Positions 54,911 through 64,000 of a stretch of DNA of 64,000 nt are shown piece after piece. Source of the stretch: Polyangia bacterium. GTDB taxonomy: Bacteria; Myxococcota_A; Polyangia; Nannocystales; Nannocystaceae. The position numbers and the translations under genes were made by a program. The stretch's first letter is position 1. Every line of letters begins with the position of its first letter. Below the pieces are notes generated by a model, which made no database searches, was not told where the DNA came from, and saw nothing but the letters and a program-made list of their open reading frames with translations. The stretch spans positions 124,001-188,000 of the forward strand of contig JAUHWG010000002.1 of assembly GCA_030424595.1 (NCBI GenBank), read 5' to 3'.

Positions 54911-56515
54911 ATGTCACGCACTCCGTCGATCCGACCCTCCTCTCTCTCGATCGCCCTGCCGCTCGTCGGCCTCGGAATGACCCTCCTCGCGACCCCCGCG
55001 ATCGCAGCGGAGCAGGGCGAGGCGGTCCATCCGGAGGTCCCCTGGGCTGTCGTCGTCGATGACGGCGAACCTTCGCTCCTCGAGCGGGCGACCGGCGTCA
55101 ACGTCCCCCCCGAGGATCGGATCGAGCCCTATTTCATCGACGGCATGCTCTACGACGCCGACAGCCTGAACGTCGACAGCCTGACGGCCATGGGCCTCCC
55201 GCCGCAGACGGCGGTCGACTTCGACCCGACGCCAGGAGTGCTCTACGTCGAGATGAACGGGGTCACCCTGGAGCCGGACTGCGACGGTCCGCAGGCGGCC
55301 AACGGCGCCCTCAACTGCTCGCCGCTGGTCAAACAGAAGACGGTCTTCCCCGCCTACGGCACTTCGCAGAGCAAGGCGGCCGTCTTCCAGAAGCTCAGCA
55401 ACTACTACAACGCCTTCAACCTCGTCCTGTCGACGAACCGGCCGCCTGCCTACCTCCCGTACACGATGGCGGTGATCGGCGGCACCTCGGGCAACGCCGG
55501 GCTCGGCAACGGCACCTGCGGGGTCGCCAACGTCGCCTGCGACGGCGCCAAGCGAAACCATGTGTCGCTCTCGTTCCCCGACTCCTGCGGCGGCAGCGTC
55601 GCGGAGATCGCCGCCCAGGAGACCGCCCACAACTGGGGCCTCGAGCACACAGTCGTCAAGACCGACCTCATGTACCCGTTCGTCACCGGGGGCACCGGCT
55701 CCTTCCGCGACGAGTGCATGGACATCTCGCACGCGACCGGCAACGGCGTCACTCAGTGCACCTACGTCCACAAGTCCTACTGCCCGGGCGGCGGCGGCGA
55801 AGCGCAAAACTCCTACGCGGAGCTCCTCGGCGTCTTCGGGGCGCGGCAGGCCGACGACGAGGCGCCGCAGATCCTCGCGATCGAGCCGGCAGACGGCGCG
55901 GTCTTCAGCACGGAGGACACCTTCGGCGTCAACGTCGACCTGGCCGACAACTCGAACTTCTTGGGTGTCCGCTGGACCTGGTCCGAGGGGGTCCCGGAGG
56001 AGCTCGGCGGCAAGACCTACACCCGCTGCACCAACCAGGTCTGCGACGCTGACTACAAGGCTTGGAAGTCGGTCGACTCCGGCTGGGAGTTCCTCGTCCT
56101 GACCAAGCCGCCGGCAGGGGCCTACACCTTCACGATCGAGGCGATGGACGCCTACGGCAACTCTGTCAGCCAGACGGTCAGCGTCGACGTTGTCGAGGCG
56201 GAGACCACCAGCGGCGGCTCCGACAGCGACGGCAGCGACAGCGACAGCGATAGCGGCTCCACGGGTGGCACCTCCGGAGACGGGAGCACCGGCGGCAGCT
56301 CCGACGGCAGCACCGGCGGGACCTCGGACGGCAGCGGTGACGGCAGCGGCGACCCCAGCGGCGACCCCACCCTCAGCGGCGGCGATGATGCGACCGCGAG
56401 CGCGACGACGGGGAGCATGGACGACGACAGCGGCTGCCGCATCGGCGATCCTCCGCCCTTCGCAGCCCTGGGTCTGCTCGCGCTCGGCTTCGTCCGTCGA
56501 CGCCGCCGCTCCTAG
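54911..56515 (+). CDS. Secreted metzincin-like protein with altered zinc site and MYXO-CTERM tail
   Basis: 534 residues. Signal peptide cleaved near residue ~32 (TLLATPAIAA). The central domain has QETAHNWGLEH, the metzincin HExxHxxGxxH motif with the first His replaced by Gln, and a Met-turn DLMYPFV, so the fold is metzincin but catalysis is doubtful. A Ig-like domain follows (~330-440). Ser/Asp/Gly-rich linker, then a C-terminal tail with Cys, hydrophobic helix and Arg cluster (GCRIGDPPPFAALGLLALGF, then RRRRRS), the MYXO-CTERM sorting signal that places proteins at the cell surface. ATG at 54911; the TTG three bases before is less likely. Confidence 0.85.
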   Translation: MSRTPSIRPSSLSIALPLVGLGMTLLATPAIAAEQGEAVHPEVPWAVVVDDGEPSLLERATGVNVPPEDRIEPYFIDGMLYDADSLNVDSLTAMGLPPQTAVDFDPTPGVLYVEMNGVTLEPDCDGPQAANGALNCSPLVKQKTVFPAYGTSQSKAAVFQKLSNYYNAFNLVLSTNRPPAYLPYTMAVIGGTSGNAGLGNGTCGVANVACDGAKRNHVSLSFPDSCGGSVAEIAAQETAHNWGLEHTVVKTDLMYPFVTGGTGSFRDECMDISHATGNGVTQCTYVHKSYCPGGGGEAQNSYAELLGVFGARQADDEAPQILAIEPADGAVFSTEDTFGVNVDLADNSNFLGVRWTWSEGVPEELGGKTYTRCTNQVCDADYKAWKSVDSGWEFLVLTKPPAGAYTFTIEAMDAYGNSVSQTVSVDVVEAETTSGGSDSDGSDSDSDSGSTGGTSGDGSTGGSSDGSTGGTSDGSGDGSGDPSGDPTLSGGDDATASATTGSMDDDSGCRIGDPPPFAALGLLALGFVRRRRRS

Positions 56516-56828
56516 CGCTAGACCTCCGGCGCGCGCTCGGCCCCGCCAGTCGGCGCGACTGAGCGCTGCTCGGGTGGTGCACGCCTCGATCGTCCCAGCG
56601 TTGTCCGCGAGCAGCAGCCCGCCACACGCCCCTCATCAACGGGACCTATGGGACCGCGAGGGGGACTCTCGTCGCAAGCGGAGCTCGGCGAGGCCCCGCC
56701 AGTCGTCGATGGGGCAGAGAGCCCCGCTCGGAGCGATCACGCCGAGCGTCCGCAGACCCATGCCCAGCGCCCATGCCCGCCCATGCCCAGCGCCCATGGG
56801 AGCCGGTGAGCGGACCTGCGAGGGGGCC
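56516..56828. other. Intergenic region holding a DUF423 remnant
   Basis: 313 bases without an intact gene. It includes the duplicated DUF423 tail described separately, and short CCCATGCCCAGCGCC repeats at ~56757-56799. Confidence 0.6.
56708..56771 (-). pseudogene. Diverged copy of the DUF423 gene 3' portion
   Basis: Ungapped match of 53 of 64 bases to 56877-56940 inside the DUF423 gene, offset by 169 bases, lying just downstream of that gene on the same strand. In the matching frame it reads LRTLGVIAPSGALCPI against the gene's PRMLGAITPIGGLCLI. Remnant of a tail duplication. Confidence 0.8.
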
Positions 56829-57209
56829 TCAACGGCGGCTCTGAAAGCCCTCGATCGCCACCGTGAGCCAGCCTCCGATGAGGCAGAGCCCCCCGATCGG
56901 CGTGATCGCGCCGAGCATCCGCGGGCCGATGCCCAGCGCCAGCGGGTAGAGCGAGCCGGCGAAGATCAAGATGCCGACGGTGAAGAGCGAGATCGCCAGC
57001 CGTCGGAGGCGACGCTCCTCCTGCATGGCCCAGAGGGCGACCGCGAGGAGAACGGCGGCGTGCACCTGCTGGTAGTGGGCTGCGGTCTGCCAGATCTCGA
57101 GGCTACGCCCGTCGATCGTCCCGCGGAGGGCGTGGGCGCCGAAGGCCCCCGCCGCGACCCCGAGAGCGCCGAGGATCCCGGCTACGAGTGCACCATGTCG
57201 TCCGTTCAT
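56829..57209 (-). CDS. DUF423 family membrane protein
   Basis: 126 residues with four hydrophobic segments, the usual size for the family (YgdD type). Start: GALVAGILGALGVAAGAFGAH, which carries the GAFGAHAL signature; then WQTAAHYQQVHAAVLLAVAL, LFTVGILIFAGSLYPLAL and the final ITPIGGLCLIGGWLTVA. Function unknown. ATG at 57207-57209 overlaps the TGA of the preceding gene (ATGA) and has GGAGAG upstream. Confidence 0.92.
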   Translation of the reverse strand: MNGRHGALVAGILGALGVAAGAFGAHALRGTIDGRSLEIWQTAAHYQQVHAAVLLAVALWAMQEERRLRRLAISLFTVGILIFAGSLYPLALGIGPRMLGAITPIGGLCLIGGWLTVAIEGFQSRR

Positions 57210-57814
57210 CGCTTCTCTCCGTTCGTCGTCGCCGCCCGGGACGACGATCTCAGGGGGCCTTCGGCATCGTCCTCGGCCCGCGCATCGGCGTCGGAACGCT
57301 CCGCCGGCTCCTCGGCGGTCAGCGTCCGACTCGCGATCTGTCGCGTGAGCCATGGGGTCAGCTCCTCGTTCACACCGTCGGGGCGGCGGACCTGGTAGCT
57401 CTCGCGGTTCATGAAGGAGCCGCTGGCGATCTCTTCGATCCACAGATCCAAGTCTTCGATCCCGCGGCCGAGCCAGATCGTCTTGGTCGTCAGCATCGCC
57501 GCGAAGTTGAAGCCGGAGTAGATCCGGTCCTTCTTCTTGTCCTTCTTGACGATGAAGACCGCGTCGCTCTCCGCGATCAGGTCCAAGGCGGCGACGATCG
57601 GCGGAGGGAGCCCGGTGCGGCCGTGGCTCGCCTTCGCCGCTTCGCGGGCGGCCTGACGCTCACCCCGGCCGCTCTGCCGCATGATCGCCTGCTGCAGTCG
57701 CTCCTGGAGGTTCTCGGCGTCGCAGGCGAAGCTCGTCCCCAGGAGGAGGAAGCCCGCCACCGAGAGACCGGATCGGAGCGCCCTCAGGGGCCATGAGCGG
57801 ACCCTCCGATCCAG
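57206..57814 (-). CDS. DUF5329-like exported lipoprotein, start unclear
   Basis: About 200 residues. Lipobox LLLGTSFAC after the hydrophobic stretch SGLSVAGFLLLG. The body (LDLIAESDAVFIVKKDKKKD, then LDLWIEEIASGSFMNRESYQ, LTPWLTRQIAS) has the arrangement of DUF5329-type periplasmic proteins; function unknown. No ATG, GTG or TTG lies in frame at a sensible distance before the signal peptide: the only ones are near 58027-58039, inside the divergent rarA region. I therefore place the start at the CTG near 57812-57814, provisionally. The gene overlaps the DUF423 gene by 4 bases and is probably coupled to it. Confidence 0.55.
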   Translation of the reverse strand: MDRRVRSWPLRALRSGLSVAGFLLLGTSFACDAENLQERLQQAIMRQSGRGERQAAREAAKASHGRTGLPPPIVAALDLIAESDAVFIVKKDKKKDRIYSGFNFAAMLTTKTIWLGRGIEDLDLWIEEIASGSFMNRESYQVRRPDGVNEELTPWLTRQIASRTLTAEEPAERSDADARAEDDAEGPLRSSSRAATTNGEKR

Positions 57815-58061
57815 CCTTACGCCGCTCGAGATCTGCGCCTGCGAGCGTCGCTCTCGGCCGCGAGATGCAGCCGGGTCCGCCGGTGAGGAGCGGATCTCTG
57901 CGGGACACTTCGCGGCGGGAGCAGTCTCCGCGGGACAAGCCTCCGCGGGCGATACCCCGAAGGGGCGATAGGGGTGCGCGATGCTCTTGCCACGGCCTGC
58001 GAAGCCGGTGTGGCGCCTGATCGCCACTCGATCGCGCATGGCTGCTAGGCTACCACGGATC

Positions 58062-59435
58062 GTGAGCGCGCACCCCGACGACGACCTCTTCGACCGGGCC
58101 TGGAAGCAGGACAAGAGCCAGGTCCCGCTCGCCGAGCGGATGCGACCGAGGAGCCTCGACGAGGTGGTCGGCCAGGAGCATATCCTCGGGGCCGGTCGCC
58201 TCTTCGAGCGCCTGCTCGGCCGCCGCAGGATCCCGAGCATGATCCTCTGGGGGCCGCCAGGGGTCGGCAAGACGACCCTGGCTCGGCTCCTCGCCGCCCA
58301 GGCCAAGGCCACCTTTGTCACCCTCTCGGCGACCTCGTCCGGGGTCCGCGACATCCGTGAGGCGGTCGACAAGGCCGCCAAGCGCAGATCCTACGAGGGG
58401 CGGGCGACGCTCCTCTTCATCGACGAAATCCACCGCTTCAACAAGGCCCAGCAGGACGCGCTCCTGCCCCACGTCGAGGCCGGGGTGATCGCCCTCATCG
58501 GCGCGACCACCGAGAACCCGAGCTTCGAGGTCAACGCCGCGCTCCTCTCCCGAGCGCGGGTCGTCCAGCTGCGAGAGATCGGCGTCGAGTCGATGGTCGG
58601 GCTCCTCCGACGGGCGCTCACCGACGAGGATCGAGGCCTCGGCGAGCGCGGTCTCGAGGCCCCCGACGGGCTCCTCGCGGCGATCGGCGGCGCGGCCCAA
58701 GGAGATGCGAGGCGGGCCCTCGGCACCCTCGAGATCGCGGCTGACCTCGTCCCTACAGACAACACCGAGCTCCTCGCCGCCCACGTCGCCGAGGCGCTCG
58801 GACAGCGGACGATCCGCTACGACAAGGACGGCGAAGAGCACTACAACGTCGTCTCCGCCTTCATCAAGAGCATGCGCGCCAGCGATCCAGACGCGTCCGT
58901 CTACTGGCTCGCGCGGATGCTCGAGGCGGGCGAAGACCCGCTCTTCCCGGCGCGACGGATGATCATCTTCGCCAGCGAGGACATCGGCAACGCCGACCCC
59001 AACGCCCTGACGGTCGCGACCTCGGCAGCGGCGGCCGCTCATCAGGTGGGCATGCCCGAGGCTGTCCTTCCGCTCACCCAAGCCGCCGTCTACCTGGCCC
59101 TCGCGCGCAAGAGCAACAGCGTCCTCAAGGCCTACGCCGCCGCCCGCAAGGACGTCCGCCGCCACGGTGCGCTGCCCATACCGCTGGTCGTCCGCAACGC
59201 CGTCACTGACCTGATGAAGGACGTCCGCTACGGCGTCGGCTATCGCTACCCGCACGACTTTAAGGGCGGCATCGTCCCCGGCGACGCCAGCTACCTCCCC
59301 GAGCGGCTAAACGCGCAACGCTACGTCGAGACCGCCGCACAGGGCTGGGAGCACGAGGCGCTGATGAGGGTCCGAAGCGCGCAGACGGGGGAGAGCGAGG
59401 CGCCATCCTCCAACGGCGGGGATGACCCGCCGTAG
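58062..59435 (+). CDS. rarA: Replication-associated recombination ATPase RarA (MgsA)
   Basis: 457 residues. AAA+ clamp-loader-like ATPase acting at stalled replication forks. [20 protein letters not shown], Walker [18 protein letters not shown], Walker [21 protein letters not shown], sensor [21 protein letters not shown], then the RarA C-terminal part with [43 protein letters not shown] residues (shorter pieces [15 protein letters not shown]) and [22 protein letters not shown] at 58062 ([14 protein letters not shown]) chosen; an ATG at 58038 is possible. Confidence 0.95.
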   Translation: MSAHPDDDLFDRAWKQDKSQVPLAERMRPRSLDEVVGQEHILGAGRLFERLLGRRRIPSMILWGPPGVGKTTLARLLAAQAKATFVTLSATSSGVRDIREAVDKAAKRRSYEGRATLLFIDEIHRFNKAQQDALLPHVEAGVIALIGATTENPSFEVNAALLSRARVVQLREIGVESMVGLLRRALTDEDRGLGERGLEAPDGLLAAIGGAAQGDARRALGTLEIAADLVPTDNTELLAAHVAEALGQRTIRYDKDGEEHYNVVSAFIKSMRASDPDASVYWLARMLEAGEDPLFPARRMIIFASEDIGNADPNALTVATSAAAAAHQVGMPEAVLPLTQAAVYLALARKSNSVLKAYAAARKDVRRHGALPIPLVVRNAVTDLMKDVRYGVGYRYPHDFKGGIVPGDASYLPERLNAQRYVETAAQGWEHEALMRVRSAQTGESEAPSSNGGDDPP

Positions 59436-59509
59436 CCTCGCGAACCCTGCAGCGTGACCCCGCACACCGCCCGTGACGACTCGAGGTGGCCCTTGGTATA
59501 GCCGTTGCC

Positions 59510-60262
<753 letters not shown>

Positions 60263-60286
60263 CCGGGGCGCCGCTCCTGGCTCCGA

Positions 60287-62038
60287 TCACTCAGGAGCGT
60301 CGTCCGCGGCCTCCTCCGAGACGTTCTCGCCCAGCTCTTCGAGCAGCCCTCGCACCCGCTCCTGATCGCGCAGGCGGCCAGGGACCAGCTCCAGATAGCG
60401 ACGATAGTGTTCGCGGGCAGCGTCAGGGTTGTCGAGCTCGCGCTCGATGTCGCCGAGGAGCCGGTGGAGCTCGCCGACGTCGGGCGCCAGCGCCAGCGCT
60501 AGCTTCGCCGAGGCGAGCGCCTTCTCGGGGAGGTCCGCCGCGAGCAGGCTCTTCGCGTGGTCGACCGCGTCCAGGGCCTGCTGAAAGTCGCTGAATTCCT
60601 CGCTGTGCAGCAGCCTGTCCGCCGGGAAGTCGTCGAGCGGGGCGGGCCGTGAGCCCTGGCGCATCAGGAGGTAGCGGAGGTCGAAGGCGCGAAATCGCCC
60701 GAGCGCGGAGGGTCCCTCCGCGACCCACATGATCATCGCGCTGGCATCGATCACGACCGCGTGGGTCAGGCCGAGATCCTCGAGCGCGTTGTGGTTGCCG
60801 AGGCCGAGCTCCTCCCCGCCCTTGCCTTGGCGATCGCGGAGGACGTCGACCGCCTTCTCCGGATCCAAGGGGCTGAGCTGGCCGAGACGCTCCTCCAGAC
60901 GATCATAACGGTATCCACTGGCCGTATAGCGGCGGATCCGGTCGTTCTGGGCGTCGCGATCGAAGGGCTCGTGGTTGAGGTGGTCGGTCGCCCAGACGAG
61001 CGAGGTCGACTCGCCGCGGATCTGCCGGCGCTCCTCCTTGTTGCGCGGCGAGAGCTCGACGACGACGGCCTTGCGCTGGATCCCGTCGCCGACCAGCACG
61101 GCCCCCGAGGAGCGCAGCGGCGCCTGCTTGAGCAGCTCCAGCGCCTGCTCGAGCGTGTCAGCCTCCTCGAGCACCTGGCGGAGCACGATCGCCAGCGGCG
61201 CGCCGTCCTCGGGCGGATCATCGGTCCGCGTCGGGTTGAGGGCGACGAAGACGCCGCGGGCGTTGATCCCGGTGACCACGCCGATGAGCCCGGGCCAGCC
61301 GATCGAGACGAAGGGGTACTTGCCGTCGGGGTAGTAGAAGGTGACGACGCGATCGACCTCGACCTCACGGCCGAGATCGACGGCGAAGGACCGACCGAGG
61401 ATCAGGTTGCCGTTCGAGCTGGTCGAGGTCTTGCTACGCGGGATCGCGGCGAAGGCGACCCCCTCGATCAAGACATCCTCGATCCGCGCACCGAGCTCCT
61501 GGAAGCACTGGTAGAGGAAGAGCCGGTGATAGGCGCCCAAGTGCTCGCCGGCGGCCTCCGGGAGCGCCCCCGCGAGGGCGGCGAGCTCGGTGGCGGCGGC
61601 CTCCGGGAGCACCTCATCCGCCTGGCGAAAATCCCAGCGGACCCCGAGGAGGGCCGACCAACCGTCCATCCAGGTCGGGTAGCGAAGCTCGACGAGCTCG
61701 CGGATGTCCGCGTCAAGGCGGTGGAAGAGGCGGGCGACGAGCTGACCGTGGGCGTCGCCGATCGCCGCCGGCGAGCCGACGAGGTGCATCTCCCACAGCC
61801 CGCCCTGGCGCGCGAGCCATGACTCCCCGTAGGTGATCCGCCGGCCGGTCCGGTCGACCTCGAGCGTCGCCTCGGCCGGCGGCGGCGGCGATACGGAGAG
61901 ATCCGTGAACTTGAGGTACCCCGAGTAGAGGATCACAAGGACGATCGCCATCACCACCCCCAAGACCACGAGGGCCTGGAGGAGCGAGAGGAGCATGCGC
62001 CCCTCGCTCGCCGGTGGTTTGGGTGCAAAGCGCGCCAT
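60287..62038 (-). CDS. C45 acyltransferase-like protein without nucleophile Cys, TPR tail
   Basis: 583 residues. N-terminal membrane anchor (LLSLLQALVVLGVVMAIVLV). The middle resembles acyl-CoA:6-aminopenicillanate acyltransferase-like (C45) Ntn-hydrolases: GNLILGRSFAVDLG, YPFVSIGWPGLIGVVTGINA and RGVFVALNP. The family's self-processing Cys, expected shortly before the GRxFD motif, is missing; the only Cys in the protein is in LYQCFQEL, about 35 residues earlier. The C-terminal ~110 residues form TPR-like helices. Likely an envelope-bound protein with a binding or non-classical catalytic role. ATG at 62036-62038; divergent from the glutaredoxin gene with 38 bases between. Confidence 0.7.
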   Translation of the reverse strand: MARFAPKPPASEGRMLLSLLQALVVLGVVMAIVLVILYSGYLKFTDLSVSPPPPAEATLEVDRTGRRITYGESWLARQGGLWEMHLVGSPAAIGDAHGQLVARLFHRLDADIRELVELRYPTWMDGWSALLGVRWDFRQADEVLPEAAATELAALAGALPEAAGEHLGAYHRLFLYQCFQELGARIEDVLIEGVAFAAIPRSKTSTSSNGNLILGRSFAVDLGREVEVDRVVTFYYPDGKYPFVSIGWPGLIGVVTGINARGVFVALNPTRTDDPPEDGAPLAIVLRQVLEEADTLEQALELLKQAPLRSSGAVLVGDGIQRKAVVVELSPRNKEERRQIRGESTSLVWATDHLNHEPFDRDAQNDRIRRYTASGYRYDRLEERLGQLSPLDPEKAVDVLRDRQGKGGEELGLGNHNALEDLGLTHAVVIDASAMIMWVAEGPSALGRFRAFDLRYLLMRQGSRPAPLDDFPADRLLHSEEFSDFQQALDAVDHAKSLLAADLPEKALASAKLALALAPDVGELHRLLGDIERELDNPDAAREHYRRYLELVPGRLRDQERVRGLLEELGENVSEEAADDAPE

Positions 62039-62076
62039 GTTGCTCGATGGCCAGTCTTTATACTCTCCGAGACGCC

Positions 62077-62784
62077 ATGACACGAACGCGAACCGATTTG
62101 ATCTGCACCGCTCTGATCCTCGTCTTCGCAGCTACGGCCGCCTGCGGTCCCGAGAAGCCCCCCGCACCGGAGGCTGAAGCGCAAGCCCGACCGGCGATCG
62201 GCGCCCCTGATGCCACAGCCAGCGCCGCGACCGCGGTGCTCCCCGCCACCCCCGAGAAGGTCGTGCTGACCTACGCCGGACCGAGAGGTGTCTTCAAGGA
62301 CGCAGCTGCGCCTGAGGCTGTCACCGACGAAGCTCGCGGGATGGTCCGGGTCACCTTCCTCGACGGGCCAGCGCCGCCGCCGGGGAGCGTCTGGGTCGCC
62401 AACCTCCGAACCCCGGCAGCGGACGGATCATGGTCGCTGTCGACGGTCGCCCGCGATCTCTTCGAGGAGCTCGCCGTCGGTCAGGGGCTCTCCTCCCAGG
62501 TCGAGATCCCGCCGGGCATCGAGCCCCCCGAGGCGAAGCCCGCCGAGGGCGTCATCGTCTACAAGACCGAGTGGTGCGGCGTGTGCACCAAGCTCCTCGC
62601 GTACCTCGATCGCAAGGGGGTCGACTATGTCGCCAAGGACATCGAGAAGGATCCTGAGGCCGCCGGTGAGCTCCAGGCCAAGTCGCGCGAGAAGGGGCTG
62701 AAGACGGGGAGCGTCCCTGTGATCGACGTCGGCGGAGAGCTGATGGTCGGCTTCGATCGCGCTCGTCTCGAGAAGCTGCTCTAG
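62077..62784 (+). CDS. Exported glutaredoxin-like lipoprotein
   Basis: 235 residues. Signal peptide with lipobox ATAAC near residue 23. An Ala/Pro-rich N-terminal linker and a small domain (~60-145, VVLTYAGPRGVFKDAAAPEA...) are followed by a glutaredoxin domain: VIVYKTEWCGVCTKLLAYLD (CGVC redox site, ~166), VDYVAKDIEKDP and GSVPVIDVGGELMVGFD (cis-Pro). An exported glutaredoxin is unusual; the neighbouring DsbD-like protein could reduce it. ATG at 62077 (MTRTRTDLICTA); the upstream frame is not coding. Confidence 0.85.
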   Translation: MTRTRTDLICTALILVFAATAACGPEKPPAPEAEAQARPAIGAPDATASAATAVLPATPEKVVLTYAGPRGVFKDAAAPEAVTDEARGMVRVTFLDGPAPPPGSVWVANLRTPAADGSWSLSTVARDLFEELAVGQGLSSQVEIPPGIEPPEAKPAEGVIVYKTEWCGVCTKLLAYLDRKGVDYVAKDIEKDPEAAGELQAKSREKGLKTGSVPVIDVGGELMVGFDRARLEKLL

Positions 62785-62861
62785 CGCCCGAGCTCGGGCG
62801 AAGGAGCGCGCCCGCAACGGCCTCAGCAGAGCGGTCGGCGAGGCGATGAGGATCATCCTGA

Positions 62862-62916
62862 GCGTTCGGCGGGCGTTCGGCGGGCGTTCGGCGGGCGGTC
62901 GGCGGGCGTTCGGTGG
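62862..62916. repeat. 11-bp tandem repeat downstream of the glutaredoxin gene
   Basis: Five copies of GCGTTCGGCGG with single-base variants, 77 bases after the stop codon and before the convergent terminator. Confidence 0.88.
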
Positions 62917-62952
62917 GCGCCCGTCGTCCCCCGAGGCGCAGACCCCCATTGA

Positions 62953-62987
62953 GAAAGGCCGCCCCGCGAACGGAGCGGCCCTCTTTC
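62953..62987. terminator. Bidirectional terminator between convergent genes
   Basis: GAAAGGCCGC...GCGGCC-CTCTTTC: six-base GC stem (62957-62962 with 62975-62980) extended by GAAA/TTTC with a small bulge; T-rich on both strands (CTCTTTC on plus, TTTCTC on minus). Confidence 0.72.
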
Positions 62988-63007
62988 AGAGCGCCCGACC
63001 CAAGCGC

Positions 63008-64000
63008 CTACTGGACGGCCTGGAGCTGGGGAAGCAGCTCCGGCGGCAGCGTCAGGACGCGGAGGTCGATCTCTGGATCCGGCGCAGCTTTGCCCGCCCG
63101 CAGGTCCTCGAAGTGCGCGCTCAGACGGGCGTTCGATCCGTAGACCACGACCCCCGGCAGGCTGCCGTCGACGAGCGAGTTGAAGAGCGCTTGCTGCTCA
63201 TCGCTCGGATCGGTGACGTCGATCTTGAGGCGGAAAAAGCGGCTCTCCAGCTCCCCCTTGATGTCGGCGTCGGAGAAGGTCTGGACCTCCATCTCCTTGC
63301 AGGGCGTGCACCACTCGGCGCCAAAGTCGATGAGGTAGGGACGGCCGGCCTCCTCGGCCTCGAGGATGACCGCCTCGAAGTCGCTGACCGTCTCGACCTT
63401 CCGCCAGTCGCCGAGATCGACGTAGAGGATGTTGTTGAGGACGAGCTGGGCGCCGACGACGACGACGGCGATAGCGGCCGCCTTGCGCAGCTTCTCGGCC
63501 ACGCCTCCGTAGAAGCTGAGGTGGATCGCCCCGAGGGCGACACCCACAAGGGCGACGCCGATCCCGGCGTAGAGGCCCCAGCTCGGGTCGAGGACAAAGT
63601 CGCGGAGGCCCGGCACGACCGGCGCCAGGAACCACAACGACATGACGATGAGGCCGATCCCGAAGAAGCTCTTGACGTACTCCATCCAGCGTCCGGGCCG
63701 GAAGAGGCTCGCGCCGAGGGCGACGACGAAGAAGAGCGAGCCCATCCCGAGCGCGTAGACGAAGAGCAGCGACCCTCCGTAGGCGACGCTATGACCCTCC
63801 GCAGAGGACTTGGCGATGTAGGCCAGGAGCGAGAGGAGCACCGGCCCCGTACATGGCGCAGAGATGAAGCCGCTGACGAGGCCCATCAAGAAGGCGCCGA
63901 GGAGGCCGGCGCCGCCGACCGAGTTGAGGCGGGTCTGGACCGACGCTGGGAGCTGGAGATCGAAGGCGCCGAACATGCTCGCGGCCAGCGCCAGGAGCAA
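63008..64000 (-). CDS. dsbD: Thiol:disulfide interchange protein DsbD, C-terminal part
   Basis: The frame is open to the right edge, so the N-terminal part is missing. 330 residues visible. Membrane part with SAPCTGPVLLSLLAY (transmembrane Cys motif), AYGGSLLFVYALGMGSLFFV, GIGLIVMSLWFLAPVVPG, and a C-terminal thioredoxin-like domain with AEWCTPCKEME. DsbD carries electrons from cytosolic thioredoxin to the periplasm. Whether the N-terminal DsbD domain exists cannot be seen. The nearby exported glutaredoxin could be a partner. Confidence 0.9.
   Translation of the reverse strand: MLLALAASMFGAFDLQLPASVQTRLNSVGGAGLLGAFLMGLVSGFISAPCTGPVLLSLLAYIAKSSAEGHSVAYGGSLLFVYALGMGSLFFVVALGASLFRPGRWMEYVKSFFGIGLIVMSLWFLAPVVPGLRDFVLDPSWGLYAGIGVALVGVALGAIHLSFYGGVAEKLRKAAAIAVVVVGAQLVLNNILYVDLGDWRKVETVSDFEAVILEAEEAGRPYLIDFGAEWCTPCKEMEVQTFSDADIKGELESRFFRLKIDVTDPSDEQQALFNSLVDGSLPGVVVYGSNARLSAHFEDLRAGKAAPDPEIDLRVLTLPPELLPQLQAVQ

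Overview
The window looks like chromosomal DNA of a high-G+C member of the Myxococcota, perhaps a Nannocystis/Plesiocystis-type organism. The grounds are very G+C-rich coding DNA with G/C third positions, many lipoproteins, a secreted protein with a MYXO-CTERM-type tail, an imuA-imuB-dnaE2 cassette preceded by a LexA-like box of the myxobacterial type, and large TPR proteins. The lineage is inferred; no rRNA lies in the window.

Layout. 1-3452: SOS mutagenesis cassette (dnaE2 cut by the left edge, imuB, imuA) on the minus strand. 3716-6375: an acidic protein built on about 75 AAPAEE hexapeptides, and a small membrane protein. 6607-12543: a 1978-residue TPR protein. 12544-17469: an accessory block with a GHKL ATPase/PD-(D/E)XK-like nuclease fusion, a coiled-coil protein, a J-domain protein, a TIR/deoxyribosyltransferase-like protein and the truncated tail of a second J-protein. 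The first and last intact genes are clearly more A+T-rich than their surroundings. 17679-20448: tRNA-Thr and the thiamine genes thiS-thiG-thiE ending in a signal peptidase-like protein that lacks its catalytic residues. 20729-30085: Crp-type regulator, alanine racemase, lipoprotein, L,D-transpeptidase, radical SAM protein, two membrane/secreted proteins, N-formylglutamate amidohydrolase-like protein.

30393-36905: tRNA-Glu and tRNA-Gln with promoter and terminator, gamma-glutamyltransferase, BolA coupled to a membrane Fe-S oxidoreductase, metallophosphoesterase. 37110-47968: FAD-like protein with purM, accD-folC, membrane proteins including an ankyrin protein, mazG, phoH, tldD. 48165-53732: HD-GYP protein overlapping ybeY, isoaspartyl peptidase, a cell-envelope pair. 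53983-64000: tRNA-Leu, AlgH-family protein, a metzincin-like secreted protein, DUF423 and DUF5329-like proteins, rarA, pdxJ, a C45-like protein, an exported glutaredoxin and the C-terminal part of DsbD.

Most of the window is housekeeping or cell-envelope content in short operons. Two things stand out. The accessory block at 12.7-17.5 kb has the parts of a nucleic-acid-targeting defence locus, although no such function is shown here. Second, tandem repeats and tail duplications are repeatedly seeded at 3' ends of genes: in four genes the stop codon lies inside a short tandem repeat, one gene has a duplicated tail including the stop, and two have diverged tail copies downstream.
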